Origin: Treponema sp. UBA1226
GTDB lineage: Bacteria; Spirochaetota; Spirochaetia; Treponematales; Treponemataceae
Direction: 5' to 3'
DNA: 54,646 nt
Assembly (NCBI GenBank): GCA_002309195.1
Contig: DBWY01000001.1
Coordinates: 63,240-117,885 of the forward strand
Both the position numbers and the translations under genes were made by a program. Positions within the stretch are counted from its first letter, which is position 1; each line of letters opens with the position of its first letter. Below, in pieces: positions 8,226-15,759 of this stretch. The notes below the pieces were generated by a model that saw nothing but the letters and a program-made list of their open reading frames with translations, searched no databases and was not told the DNA's origin.

Positions 8226-9637
8226 TCAAGATTATAGCTTTCGCCGTATTTAACGATAGTTATATCTTTAAAGCCGTTTTCTTCGAGATGATTCTTTAAG
8301 AAGTCCTGTGCATCTGTTTCGCCGTGAACTAAGAAAATCTTTTTAAGTTTGCTTGTATCGATTTTCTTTAGCCACTCTGTTGTTTCTTTGTAGTCTGCAT
8401 GTGCACTGAATGCATTTATCTTCTGAACTTTTGCATTTACTTTGTACCATGCATCCATGATGTGAACTTCTTTTTCGCCTTCAAGGATTCTACGACCGAG
8501 AGTATTTTCTGCCATGTATCCGACGATTAAAATTGTATTGCGTTCATCCTGAATATTGTTTGCAAGATGATGCAGTACGCGTCCTGCTTCGCACATTCCG
8601 TCTGCACTGATGATAATCATCGGGCCTGTTTTTTCATTGAGTGCTTTTGATTCTTCTACGCTTGTCACAAACTGAAGGTCTCCAAAACCGAACGGATTTT
8701 TGTGATGCTTTAAGAATGCTTCTGTAACGCTTGCATCGTAGCACTCCGGATGAACTCTAAATATACTTGTCGCATTCGAAGCCATCGGTGAGTCTACATA
8801 AATCGGTATCGACGGAATCTGTCTCTGGTCAACAAGAAGATGGAGGTAATAAATGATTTCCTGTGTTCTTTCGATTGCAAATGAAGGAATGATGATTTTT
8901 CCTTTTTTATTTATTGTTTCGCGAACAAGCTGCTTGATTTCTCCGAGCGCGATATCTGTCGGTTCGTGGAGTCTGTTTCCGTATGTACTTTCAAGAACAA
9001 TGTAATCAGGAGCCGGAACTTCGGTCGAAGGATTTCTTACAATCGGCTTATCATTTCTTCCCAGGTCACCTGTAAAAAGAACGCGTACATCTTCTTTGCC
9101 GCTCTGTCTTATGTTGACATCTGCAAAAGCTGAACCCAATATATGACCTGCATCAAAAAATTCAAGCTGAACTTCCGGTCCGACGTAAAGTGGTCTGTTA
9201 TAGGAAAGCGTTACAATCTGGTTTGAAGCTTTTACACAGTCTTCTTCGTCAAAGATAGGATTCCAGTTAAATTTTTCGCCTTTCTTTTTTGCCTGCTTTC
9301 TTAAGAATTCTGCATCACGTGCCTGGATTCTTGCACTGTCCATCATTACAAGTGATGCAAGATCGCGTGTTGCAGGCGTTGAGTATATATTCCCTTTAAA
9401 ACCTTTTTTTACGAGTACAGGTAAAAGTCCGCAGTGATCAAAATGTCCGTGCGTAAGGATTACCGCTTCGAGTTTATCAGGTGGAAATTCGAAATTTCTG
9501 TTTTTGTCATCAGATTCTTTTCGTTTACCCTGAAATGCACCGCAGTCAATCATATAGCAGTGTCCGTTAATTTCCAGAATATGCTTTGAGCCTGTAACTT
9601 CCTGTGCTGCTCCAAGTGAATAAAGTGTTATAGCCAT
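8222..9637 (-). CDS. MBL-fold beta-CASP RNA-processing exonuclease-like protein
   Basis: A 471-residue metallo-beta-lactamase fold enzyme of the beta-CASP group, related to CPSF73-type nucleases. The metal motif HGHFDHC is at residues 63-69, with the later histidine in DAGHILGSA and the aspartate in FTGDLGR. The beta-CASP motifs follow: LESTYGNR, PSFAIERTQEI, DSPMA, ISADGMCEAGR, and the closing SAHADY and VHGE. Members cut or trim RNA in the cytoplasm. The length is normal for bacterial single-domain members. It has a GGAG ribosome site, is divergent from cls, and ends convergently with a 4-nt overlap against the HXXEE gene. Confidence 0.9.
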   Translation of the reverse strand: MAITLYSLGAAQEVTGSKHILEINGHCYMIDCGAFQGKRKESDDKNRNFEFPPDKLEAVILTHGHFDHCGLLPVLVKKGFKGNIYSTPATRDLASLVMMDSARIQARDAEFLRKQAKKKGEKFNWNPIFDEEDCVKASNQIVTLSYNRPLYVGPEVQLEFFDAGHILGSAFADVNIRQSGKEDVRVLFTGDLGRNDKPIVRNPSTEVPAPDYIVLESTYGNRLHEPTDIALGEIKQLVRETINKKGKIIIPSFAIERTQEIIYYLHLLVDQRQIPSIPIYVDSPMASNATSIFRVHPECYDASVTEAFLKHHKNPFGFGDLQFVTSVEESKALNEKTGPMIIISADGMCEAGRVLHHLANNIQDERNTILIVGYMAENTLGRRILEGEKEVHIMDAWYKVNAKVQKINAFSAHADYKETTEWLKKIDTSKLKKIFLVHGETDAQDFLKNHLEENGFKDITIVKYGESYNLD

Positions 9638-9747
9638 AATAAACTCCGTAAAAAAAGAAGATGCAAGATTTTAAAGCTGTTCAACCAGACTTTATCTCCT
9701 ATATATATTTTAACCTTGAATTTATGATTTATCAAATTATTCTTTTG

Positions 9748-9756
9748 TGTTAAAAT
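9748..9756 (+). promoter_or_regulatory. cls: Extended -10 promoter abutting the cls start
   Basis: TGTTAAAAT (TGn plus TAAAAT at 9751-9756) ends exactly 6 nt before the GTG start at 9763. The transcript would therefore begin at the start codon. No ribosome-binding sequence is present in this gap. Confidence 0.5.
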
Positions 9757-9762
9757 TATAGC

Positions 9763-11379
9763 GTGAATAGAGCAAAATTAAGGAAATTTAAAGTTAAACC
9801 GAATGCAAAAACTCTTGCAGCAAGGAAATTAAGGACATTCCTTAAGAGCCGTCTATTTGTTATTTCGTTTCTTATTCTTGTTCAGTTTTTAATCATGCTT
9901 TTATTTACGATAATCCTTCAGTCTAATATGGCGTACTTTTTCGAAGTGAGTGCTGCAGTTTCTGCCGTTTTTCTTTTGTATCTTGTAAACACTCCAGGGA
10001 AAAACGAATTTAAAATCGCGTGGATTCTTCCTGTAATTCTGGCACCTTTTTTTGGAATCTCGCTTTATTTTATGTATAAATTTAATCAGGGCGGAATTAA
10101 CTTAAAAAAGAAATTAAGAAAGCTGCGTGCCGACACTAAAGATTACATACCGCCAAAGCGCGATGCGCGTGCTGTCGCTGAATATTTTCCGGAAGTAAAA
10201 GATATTGCACAGTATCTTTATAACTTTGGCGATGCTACAGGCTACCTTGATTCTGAAACCCAGTATTTTTCATGCGGAGAAGATTTTTTTGCAGACCTCA
10301 TTGATGAATTAAAAAAAGCCGAGCGTTATATCTTTATCGAATTTTTTATCGTTGAGCCTTGTCAGATCCTTGATAAGCTTTTGCAGATTCTTTCTAAAAA
10401 AGCAAAAGAGGGAGTTGATGTAAGAATTTTGTTTGACAGTATCGGGTCTGTTGCGTTATCGAGCGCAATGGAAAGCGATTATTTTAAGTCATTCGGAATT
10501 CAATCAAAAATCTGGTTAAAGTTTATTCCGGTTTTTAACACAGGTCTTAACAACCGTGATCACAGAAAAATAATTTCGATTGACGGAAAGGTTTCCTATA
10601 CCGGTGGCGTAAACATTACCGATGAGTATGCAAATATTTATTCAAAAAGATTTGCATACTGGAAGGATGCCGGGATAAAAATTACAGGACCTGCATCAAG
10701 AACTTTTACACTCATGTTCCTTGAAATGTGGAATGTTCAGAATAAAAAAGATGTCCCGTGTGAGAATTTTGAAAACTTTATTCCTAAAGAAGCGCAGCTT
10801 TGTCTTGAAAATCATACAGGGAAAGGGAAGGCTGGTCTTGTAATTCCGTATGGTGACGATGCTTACAACGGTGCAGATATCGGAGAAAATGTTTACCGGT
10901 ATATTCTTCAAAATGCGACAAAGAATGTTTCGATAATGACACCTTATGTAATTATCGACGGTTCGATGATGGACACTCTTATTTTTGCTGCAAGCCGTGG
11001 CGTTAATGTTGAACTGATTGTACCGCAATATTATGATCACTTTATTTCGTTTTGCGTCGGAAGAACTTACATAAAAAATCTTATCGAAAACGGCGTAAAG
11101 GTTTATGCATATCAATCAGGATTTATTCATTCAAAAGTTTTTATTGCTGATAATAAAATGGGAACAGTCGGATCGATAAACCTTGATTACAGAAGCTTCT
11201 ATCATCACTTTGAATGCGGAACTTTTCTTTACAGAACAAAATCGATTAAAGAAGCGCAGAAGGATTTTGATAAGACAAAGCTTGAGTGTAAAGAAATCAC
11301 AGTTGAGAATTACAAGAAAATTCCGTGGTATGTAAGAACGACCGGATGGATTTTCAGAATCTTCGGGCCGTTGATGTAA
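9763..11379 (+). CDS. cls: Cardiolipin synthase (PLD superfamily)
   Basis: A 538-residue membrane enzyme that joins phospholipid head groups to make cardiolipin. It has hydrophobic helices at about residues 31-50, 57-75 and 83-102. Two HKD motifs follow: HRKIISID starting at His267 and HSKVFIAD starting at His456. GG and N residues follow each motif as in the family (TGGVNI, GSINLDYRSF). The start is GTG with no ribosome site; the -10 box suggests a leaderless message. It is divergent from the MBL gene and convergent with mutS2, separated by a repeat-rich 126-bp gap. Confidence 0.92.
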   Translation: MNRAKLRKFKVKPNAKTLAARKLRTFLKSRLFVISFLILVQFLIMLLFTIILQSNMAYFFEVSAAVSAVFLLYLVNTPGKNEFKIAWILPVILAPFFGISLYFMYKFNQGGINLKKKLRKLRADTKDYIPPKRDARAVAEYFPEVKDIAQYLYNFGDATGYLDSETQYFSCGEDFFADLIDELKKAERYIFIEFFIVEPCQILDKLLQILSKKAKEGVDVRILFDSIGSVALSSAMESDYFKSFGIQSKIWLKFIPVFNTGLNNRDHRKIISIDGKVSYTGGVNITDEYANIYSKRFAYWKDAGIKITGPASRTFTLMFLEMWNVQNKKDVPCENFENFIPKEAQLCLENHTGKGKAGLVIPYGDDAYNGADIGENVYRYILQNATKNVSIMTPYVIIDGSMMDTLIFAASRGVNVELIVPQYYDHFISFCVGRTYIKNLIENGVKVYAYQSGFIHSKVFIADNKMGTVGSINLDYRSFYHHFECGTFLYRTKSIKEAQKDFDKTKLECKEITVENYKKIPWYVRTTGWIFRIFGPLM

Positions 11380-11390
11380 AACGCGCGTAA

Positions 11391-11428
11391 ATTGGGTTTC
11401 CGATATCCAGCAGACTTGTACCGCGCGT
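11391..11428 (+). repeat. 38-bp direct repeat, copy 1
   Basis: The unit begins ATTGGGTTTCCGATATCC and ends TGTACCGCGCGT. It is identical to the copy at 11467-11504, starting 76 nt further on. It is noncoding and lies between the convergent ends of cls and mutS2. Confidence 0.9.
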
Positions 11429-11466
11429 CACGAGTTTTCTCCGAAAACTCTGGTAGCGTTCCTAAC

Positions 11467-11504
11467 ATTGGGTTTCCGATATCCAGCAGACTTGTACCGC
11501 GCGT
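11467..11504 (+). repeat. 38-bp direct repeat, copy 2
   Basis: Identical to the copy at 11391-11428; the two are separated by 38 nt. Only two copies exist here, so this is not a CRISPR array. The end of this copy forms part of the right arm of the flanking inverted repeat. Confidence 0.9.
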
Positions 11505-11505
11505 T

Positions 11506-13986
11506 TTACATCCTTACATATGTCTTGCCGCTGCCGCCGTCTTCTGGTGGTGCAAACTTAAATTCAATCACACCGGGGTATTCAGAAAGATATTCGATGA
11601 CAGCCTGCTGCAGCGCACCTGTTCCTTTACCGTGGATGACAGAAAACTCATGAAAGTTCTGCATTGCACATAAGTCAAGCTGGCGTTCAAGAACTTTAAG
11701 CGCTTCTTCTACACGCATTCCAAGAAGACGAAGTTCAAATACCGGATGATCTGTCGGGATGCCCGAAAGCGACGGTGCAAAATCAGAAAAGTTTGAATGC
11801 ACTTCTTCTTTTGATGCAAGGTCAATCGAAATACTCGGTTTGTACGGCTCATTATTTTTCTGCACAGCAACTAAATCTGATTCTTTCATTGTCATGCGCA
11901 GAGTTCCAAATTGAACAACCCACATTCCGCTTTTTTCTTCTTTAACGAGTGTACCGCGGTTACGCGATGTTCCTGCAAGAACTTCCATCCCCGGTTCAAG
12001 TTTTTTCTTTGCCGGTTCTTTTTTGCCCTGAGCATTTTTTACAGAATCATTTTTCTTTTTATCGTATTCATTTAAATTGCGTTCTTCTGCTTCGAGAATC
12101 TGTGTGTGTGTTTCGATAGAAGAAGTCAAATCGTTTATAAAATCTTTTACCGCAAGAGTTTTTTCTCTTGTAATTTCACCTTCCTTTAATGTGCGCACAA
12201 GATTTTCAAGACGCTTTCTGCTTTCTTTTAAGAACGAAAGTTCTTTTTTATTTTCTGCAATTTTTAAATCATGTTCGCGGCGTTTGATATTCTGTTCACG
12301 GTTAGAAGTCTTTTCGATTTTCCTATTCATGTGTTCTTCTTTTTCTTTAAAAGACTGAATAAGCGCATCAACTTCTGCGTGTTTTGCATTTAAACCTTTT
12401 ATTAGTGTAGAAACATCTGCCTGTTCTGTGTTTATATAATTCTTTGCTTTAGAAATTATTTTATCAGAAAGACCGCTTTTTTTTGCAATGTCGAGCGCGT
12501 GACTTTCTCCGGGAACACCCATTATAAGACGGTAAGTCGGAGTCATCGTAGTGTCGTTAAATTCTACACTTGCGTTTATGCATGACGGATTTGTATAACC
12601 GTAATTTTTTAGAACACCGTGATGGGTTGTAACGAGCACGAATGATTTTCGTTCTATGAGAGTATCAAGAACTGCCATTGCAATTGCAGAACCTTCCTGC
12701 GGGTCAGTTCCGCTTCCAAGCTCATCGAGTAATACAAGAGAATCTTCTGTTGCTTTATCGAGCGCGTGGGCAATGTTTTTCATGTGCCCGCTGAATGTAG
12801 AAAGAGACTGATCAAGAGACTGCTCATCCCCGATGTCGCAGAAAATTTCTTTAAACAGAGGAAGGCGTGTTCCTTCGAGTGCCGGAACAGGAAAACCAGA
12901 CTGATTTAAAAGACAGAAGAGCGCGAATGTTTTTAACGTAACTGTTTTACCGCCGGTATTTGGGCCAGTGATGATAAGAACATTTTTTCCGGTAGAAAAA
13001 CGTATATCAACAGGAACTGCTTTTGTTCCAAGAAGAGGATGACGTGCACCAAGCAAAAGCGGCGGCTCGCTGTCTTTATCAGAATCTGATTTTGCAATAT
13101 GACAGTTGAGGGCATAGCATGCGTTAACGTCGCAGCCCCATCTCGCCGCCGCGCGTGTTGTATCAAGTAAAATCATCTGAGGAAGATTTTCTTTAAACGC
13201 ATCTGTAAATTCAGAAAGTTCTGCAGTTGCTTCGGTTAAAATGCGCTTTATTTCTTCGTTCAGCTTGTATTCTTCTTCTATTAAATCGTTGTTTCGTTTA
13301 ACGACATCGTCAGGCTCGATATAAACAGTCTGTCCGGTCTGCGAAACCTCGTGAACGATTCCCTTGATGATATTTTTCTGACTTGCCTTTACAGCAAGAA
13401 CCTGGCGGTTAGCGCGTAAAACCGGCACAGTAGATTCAAGTGCTTTTGAAATCGAAGAATCGATTGTGTATTTATGAATCATTGAATCAATTTCTGTTTT
13501 TATAGAAGCTATCTTACGCTGAATTTCTCTAATCGACGGCAAATCCTTTAACTGACCGTCAGTATTTATAATAGAAAAAATTATTTTATGTGCGCCGCTT
13601 AAGTCCGGCATTTTTGAAACAAGCTTTGAAAGATTTTTAAGACCAAGCTCTGCAGAATTGCTTTTGATTGAATCTGTAATTTTTTTCTGTGAGTTGCAGA
13701 AAAGACCGAGGGCGTAAAGTTCATCAAGGTCAAGAGAAGCGCCTGTAGTTTTTAAAATACCGAAAAGCGGACTTACGACCGGCCACGATGAGACAGAAAT
13801 TGCAATTGATGAGTTTATGCAGAGAGCCCATTCGCGGCTTAAATTTTTGAGAAAATCATATTCGCTAAGGTTTGTAAGCGGCATGCGGTTAAGAAGCGAA
13901 TTTTTGCCTTCTTCGCTTACGGCAAAACCTGCGATTATTTCCTTAATTCTGGTGTAGTCAAGTTCATCAAGTGTTTTTTCTTCCAT
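11506..13986 (-). CDS. mutS2: MutS2 family ATPase/endonuclease
   Basis: A MutS2 protein of 826 residues, counted from the ATG at 13986 (MEEKTLDELDY). An upstream extension in the same frame lacks family similarity and runs through a palindrome. The core and clamp regions span about residues 1-330. The ABC-type ATPase has Walker A GPNTGGKT near residue 341, a DIGDEQSLDQSLSTFS signature, Walker B LLDELGSGTDP and the TTHHGVLK switch. A long coiled coil follows, then the C-terminal Smr nuclease domain (LRLLGMRVEEA, HGKGTGAL). MutS2 acts on recombination intermediates or collided ribosomes, depending on species. The usual LDLR motif of Smr reads FELR here. Divergent from a lipoprotein gene. Confidence 0.92.
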   Translation of the reverse strand: MEEKTLDELDYTRIKEIIAGFAVSEEGKNSLLNRMPLTNLSEYDFLKNLSREWALCINSSIAISVSSWPVVSPLFGILKTTGASLDLDELYALGLFCNSQKKITDSIKSNSAELGLKNLSKLVSKMPDLSGAHKIIFSIINTDGQLKDLPSIREIQRKIASIKTEIDSMIHKYTIDSSISKALESTVPVLRANRQVLAVKASQKNIIKGIVHEVSQTGQTVYIEPDDVVKRNNDLIEEEYKLNEEIKRILTEATAELSEFTDAFKENLPQMILLDTTRAAARWGCDVNACYALNCHIAKSDSDKDSEPPLLLGARHPLLGTKAVPVDIRFSTGKNVLIITGPNTGGKTVTLKTFALFCLLNQSGFPVPALEGTRLPLFKEIFCDIGDEQSLDQSLSTFSGHMKNIAHALDKATEDSLVLLDELGSGTDPQEGSAIAMAVLDTLIERKSFVLVTTHHGVLKNYGYTNPSCINASVEFNDTTMTPTYRLIMGVPGESHALDIAKKSGLSDKIISKAKNYINTEQADVSTLIKGLNAKHAEVDALIQSFKEKEEHMNRKIEKTSNREQNIKRREHDLKIAENKKELSFLKESRKRLENLVRTLKEGEITREKTLAVKDFINDLTSSIETHTQILEAEERNLNEYDKKKNDSVKNAQGKKEPAKKKLEPGMEVLAGTSRNRGTLVKEEKSGMWVVQFGTLRMTMKESDLVAVQKNNEPYKPSISIDLASKEEVHSNFSDFAPSLSGIPTDHPVFELRLLGMRVEEALKVLERQLDLCAMQNFHEFSVIHGKGTGALQQAVIEYLSEYPGVIEFKFAPPEDGGSGKTYVRM

Positions 13987-13997
13987 AATTGATTTGT

Positions 13998-14006
13998 AGT
14001 ATAGCA
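13998..14006 (-). promoter_or_regulatory. mutS2: Extended -10 promoter of mutS2
   Basis: On the minus strand TGCTATACT is an extended -10 element ending 11 nt before the mutS2 ATG. It implies a 5' leader of only about 5 nt and no ribosome site, so the message is nearly leaderless. Confidence 0.5.
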
Positions 14007-14011
14007 TATTA

Positions 14012-14123
14012 AGGCATGGATAGTATATGCGGAGCCGGGAAAAGTATGGAAGGCACTTACGAGCGAAGGCGAAGTGTGCAGGCTCCGTGCTTTTCACGGC
14101 GGGAGCATATACCACACATGCCT
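14012..14123. other. Branched palindromic element between mutS2 and a lipoprotein gene
   Basis: Nested inverted repeats: AGGCATG/CATGCCT (14012/14117), GTATATGC/GCATATAC (14023/14105), GGAGCC/GGCTCC (14031/14081) and CACTT/AAGTG (14054/14072). There is also a small hairpin CGTG-CTTTT-CACG (about 14086-14098). Together they fold into a three-way junction either as RNA or extruded DNA. It occupies the divergent spacer and would be in the leader of the lipoprotein gene if transcribed rightward. Confidence 0.7.
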
Positions 14124-14187
14124 AAATTTGCACTGTGTTGCCCAAATGTCGTTTTTTCGGTATATTTTTGTATACACGGTTCAGTTT

Positions 14188-15096
14188 ATGAGAGTTTCGA
14201 AATTTCAAAAACGAATAGCAGTTATATTTTCTGTCCTCATCATTCTTGCATGGTCATGCCGTTCAACAAAACAGGAAGACAGGAACGTACTTTCTCAAAT
14301 TCAAGAGCTTAACATCGATAAAGACGATAAAGTATTCTGTCTTTACGAGAATATCGGCTTTGAAGACTCTGCTACTTCCGAAAAATATATATTCTTTAGA
14401 CTCTACGAACCTGTTTACGACAATCCGTTCTGCGTAGAAAACCTTCTTAAAAACTGTATCATGATGATAGACACAAATCCGGTTTCTACAAGTCATTCGG
14501 CAATCGGTTTTGATTTAAACGACTGCTTTTACGGACTTACTACCGGTGGTGAACATAATTTAAAAGTCGAGTCGTGCACAGAAACCCTTTCTAACTGTTA
14601 CATGAAAAAGTGTAATAAATTTAAGTCGATTCAGATTACATATGCTATAAAAGTAACTGACGAAGAATATGCGCGTGCAAAAAAAATCGTTTCAGAATTC
14701 CTCGAAAATCCAAAGACACGCTATAGTGTAATTCAGAACTTTGCAATTGCCGGCTACGGTATTAAACGAAATGTGTTTATTCCGGCAGAAAAAAAACATT
14801 TTGCAGACATTCCTAACAAACGCCCTGAAGATACATTTGCAAAAGACAGGTATAAATTTGTATGTTCAACCTTTATCGCCTATGTACTTGCAAATTCTGT
14901 AGACAGCATTAAAGAGTTCTTTATCGAAAAGGGAATCGACTCAAATTATGTCCTTCCTTCTGATCTTGAATATTTACCTGGAGCAATAAAGCTCTTTAGA
15001 TCTACATGGGTAGATTATAACGTTGCAGCTAAAGCATATTGTTCAGCTTATTCTGTGCTCACTCCTTTCTATAAAGACTATCTTGCCGAAGAGTAA
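14188..15096 (+). CDS. Lipoprotein, possibly a permuted papain-like (NlpC/P60-related) hydrolase
   Basis: A 302-residue lipoprotein: a basic n-region, a hydrophobic stretch and a relaxed spirochaetal lipobox ending at Cys24 (LAWSC). I place the start at ATG 14188, since the upstream frame extension runs through the palindrome. The mature part has a histidine in STSHSAIGFD (His103) and a cysteine in YKFVCSTFIAYVL (Cys226). This His-before-Cys order with a CSxF helix is what circularly permuted papain/NlpC folds of the YiiX type show. The function is a weak inference; amidase or peptidase action on cell wall or lipid would fit. It stands alone before cheX. Confidence 0.6.
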   Translation: MRVSKFQKRIAVIFSVLIILAWSCRSTKQEDRNVLSQIQELNIDKDDKVFCLYENIGFEDSATSEKYIFFRLYEPVYDNPFCVENLLKNCIMMIDTNPVSTSHSAIGFDLNDCFYGLTTGGEHNLKVESCTETLSNCYMKKCNKFKSIQITYAIKVTDEEYARAKKIVSEFLENPKTRYSVIQNFAIAGYGIKRNVFIPAEKKHFADIPNKRPEDTFAKDRYKFVCSTFIAYVLANSVDSIKEFFIEKGIDSNYVLPSDLEYLPGAIKLFRSTWVDYNVAAKAYCSAYSVLTPFYKDYLAEE

Positions 15097-15167
15097 ATTT
15101 TCTTAATTTTCTGTGGCGGGTTTTAATCTCTTGATGTATAATTCTAGTACGATAGAGAGGTAACGCT

Positions 15168-15635
15168 ATGGCTATGGATGTTAAAGTAATTAATCCGTTT
15201 TTAAATGCGACATTACAGACTTTTAAGCAGATGTTCCAGGTTGAATCAAAGAATAACGAACCTTTTGTTGTAGATGTCATCTCGGGGCATCAGTGGGAAG
15301 TTTCTGGGCTTTTAGGCGTTACAGGCGATTACAGCGGCGTTGTAGCCGTAAGACTTCATAAAACCCTTGCCTTTAAGCTTCTTGAACTTTCAGGGCTTAC
15401 AGATATTCACCCTGACGAAAAACTTGAACTTTCACAGGAGCTTGTAAGCGAAGTTACTAATATCATCTCGGGAAGTGCGGTTTCTGCGCTCTCAAGTTAT
15501 AATCTTACAGTCTCTCCTCCTGTTACGATTACAGGAAAAGACCACGTTATTTCATGGCCTAAAAACTACCCTGTAGTCGGAATTCCGTTTATAACTCCGT
15601 ACGGGCCATACGAAGTAGACGTTTGTTTTAAATAA
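15168..15635 (+). CDS. cheX: CheX-like chemotaxis phosphatase
   Basis: A 155-residue protein of the CheX/CheC fold, which dephosphorylates CheY-P in spirochaete chemotaxis. It starts with the typical NPFLNATLQTF helix. The conserved E-x-x-N catalytic pair sits in the SEVTNIISG helix near the middle, and the family's Gly-rich VVGIPF strand follows. A strong AGAGAGG ribosome site lies 7 nt before the ATG. TATAAT at 15137-15142 is a likely -10 box. No other chemotaxis gene is adjacent, so it may act with systems elsewhere or on another response regulator. Confidence 0.85.
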   Translation: MAMDVKVINPFLNATLQTFKQMFQVESKNNEPFVVDVISGHQWEVSGLLGVTGDYSGVVAVRLHKTLAFKLLELSGLTDIHPDEKLELSQELVSEVTNIISGSAVSALSSYNLTVSPPVTITGKDHVISWPKNYPVVGIPFITPYGPYEVDVCFK

Positions 15636-15759
15636 AATTCAATTTTTTTATTCTTAAGTACTTCTACAACTTTTTACTTTTTGTTAAAATGTTGCTATCG
15701 CTTATAGAAACAGGGATTTGTTCCGGTGTTTTAATTTGTAAGCGGATAGAGGTAACATA

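Larger units (their letters stand above)
11373..11512. repeat. 15-bp inverted repeat spanning the convergent cls/mutS2 ends
   Basis: GATGTAAAACGCGCG at 11373-11387 has a perfect reverse complement at 11498-11512. Each arm contains the stop codon of one convergent gene, so cls and mutS2 end in the same bases. The 110-bp interior holds a 38-bp direct repeat and a small hairpin (GAGTTTTC/GAAAACTC, 11432-11450). The arms could act as a two-way terminator stem, though there is no long T run. Confidence 0.75.

Noticed and set aside
10696..11115. Minus-strand open frame of 139 codons inside cls
   Set aside because: Antisense shadow of a well-conserved PLD gene with no ribosome site and low-complexity composition.
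11391..11504. Two identical 38-bp repeats with a 38-nt spacer, CRISPR-like
   Set aside because: Only two copies, no further units and no cas genes; the repeats are embedded in a larger inverted repeat between convergent genes.
11392..11673. Open frame of 93 codons on the plus strand over the repeats
   Set aside because: It runs through the direct repeats and antisense through mutS2, with repeated peptide only because of the DNA repeat; no ribosome site.
13987..14115. N-terminal extension of mutS2 by 43 residues
   Set aside because: The extension lies in the palindromic spacer and has no MutS2 similarity; the ATG at 13986 gives the family start.
14016..14312. Open frame of 98 codons overlapping the lipoprotein start
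   Set aside because: It crosses the palindrome and conflicts with the lipoprotein frame, which has signal peptide and lipobox.
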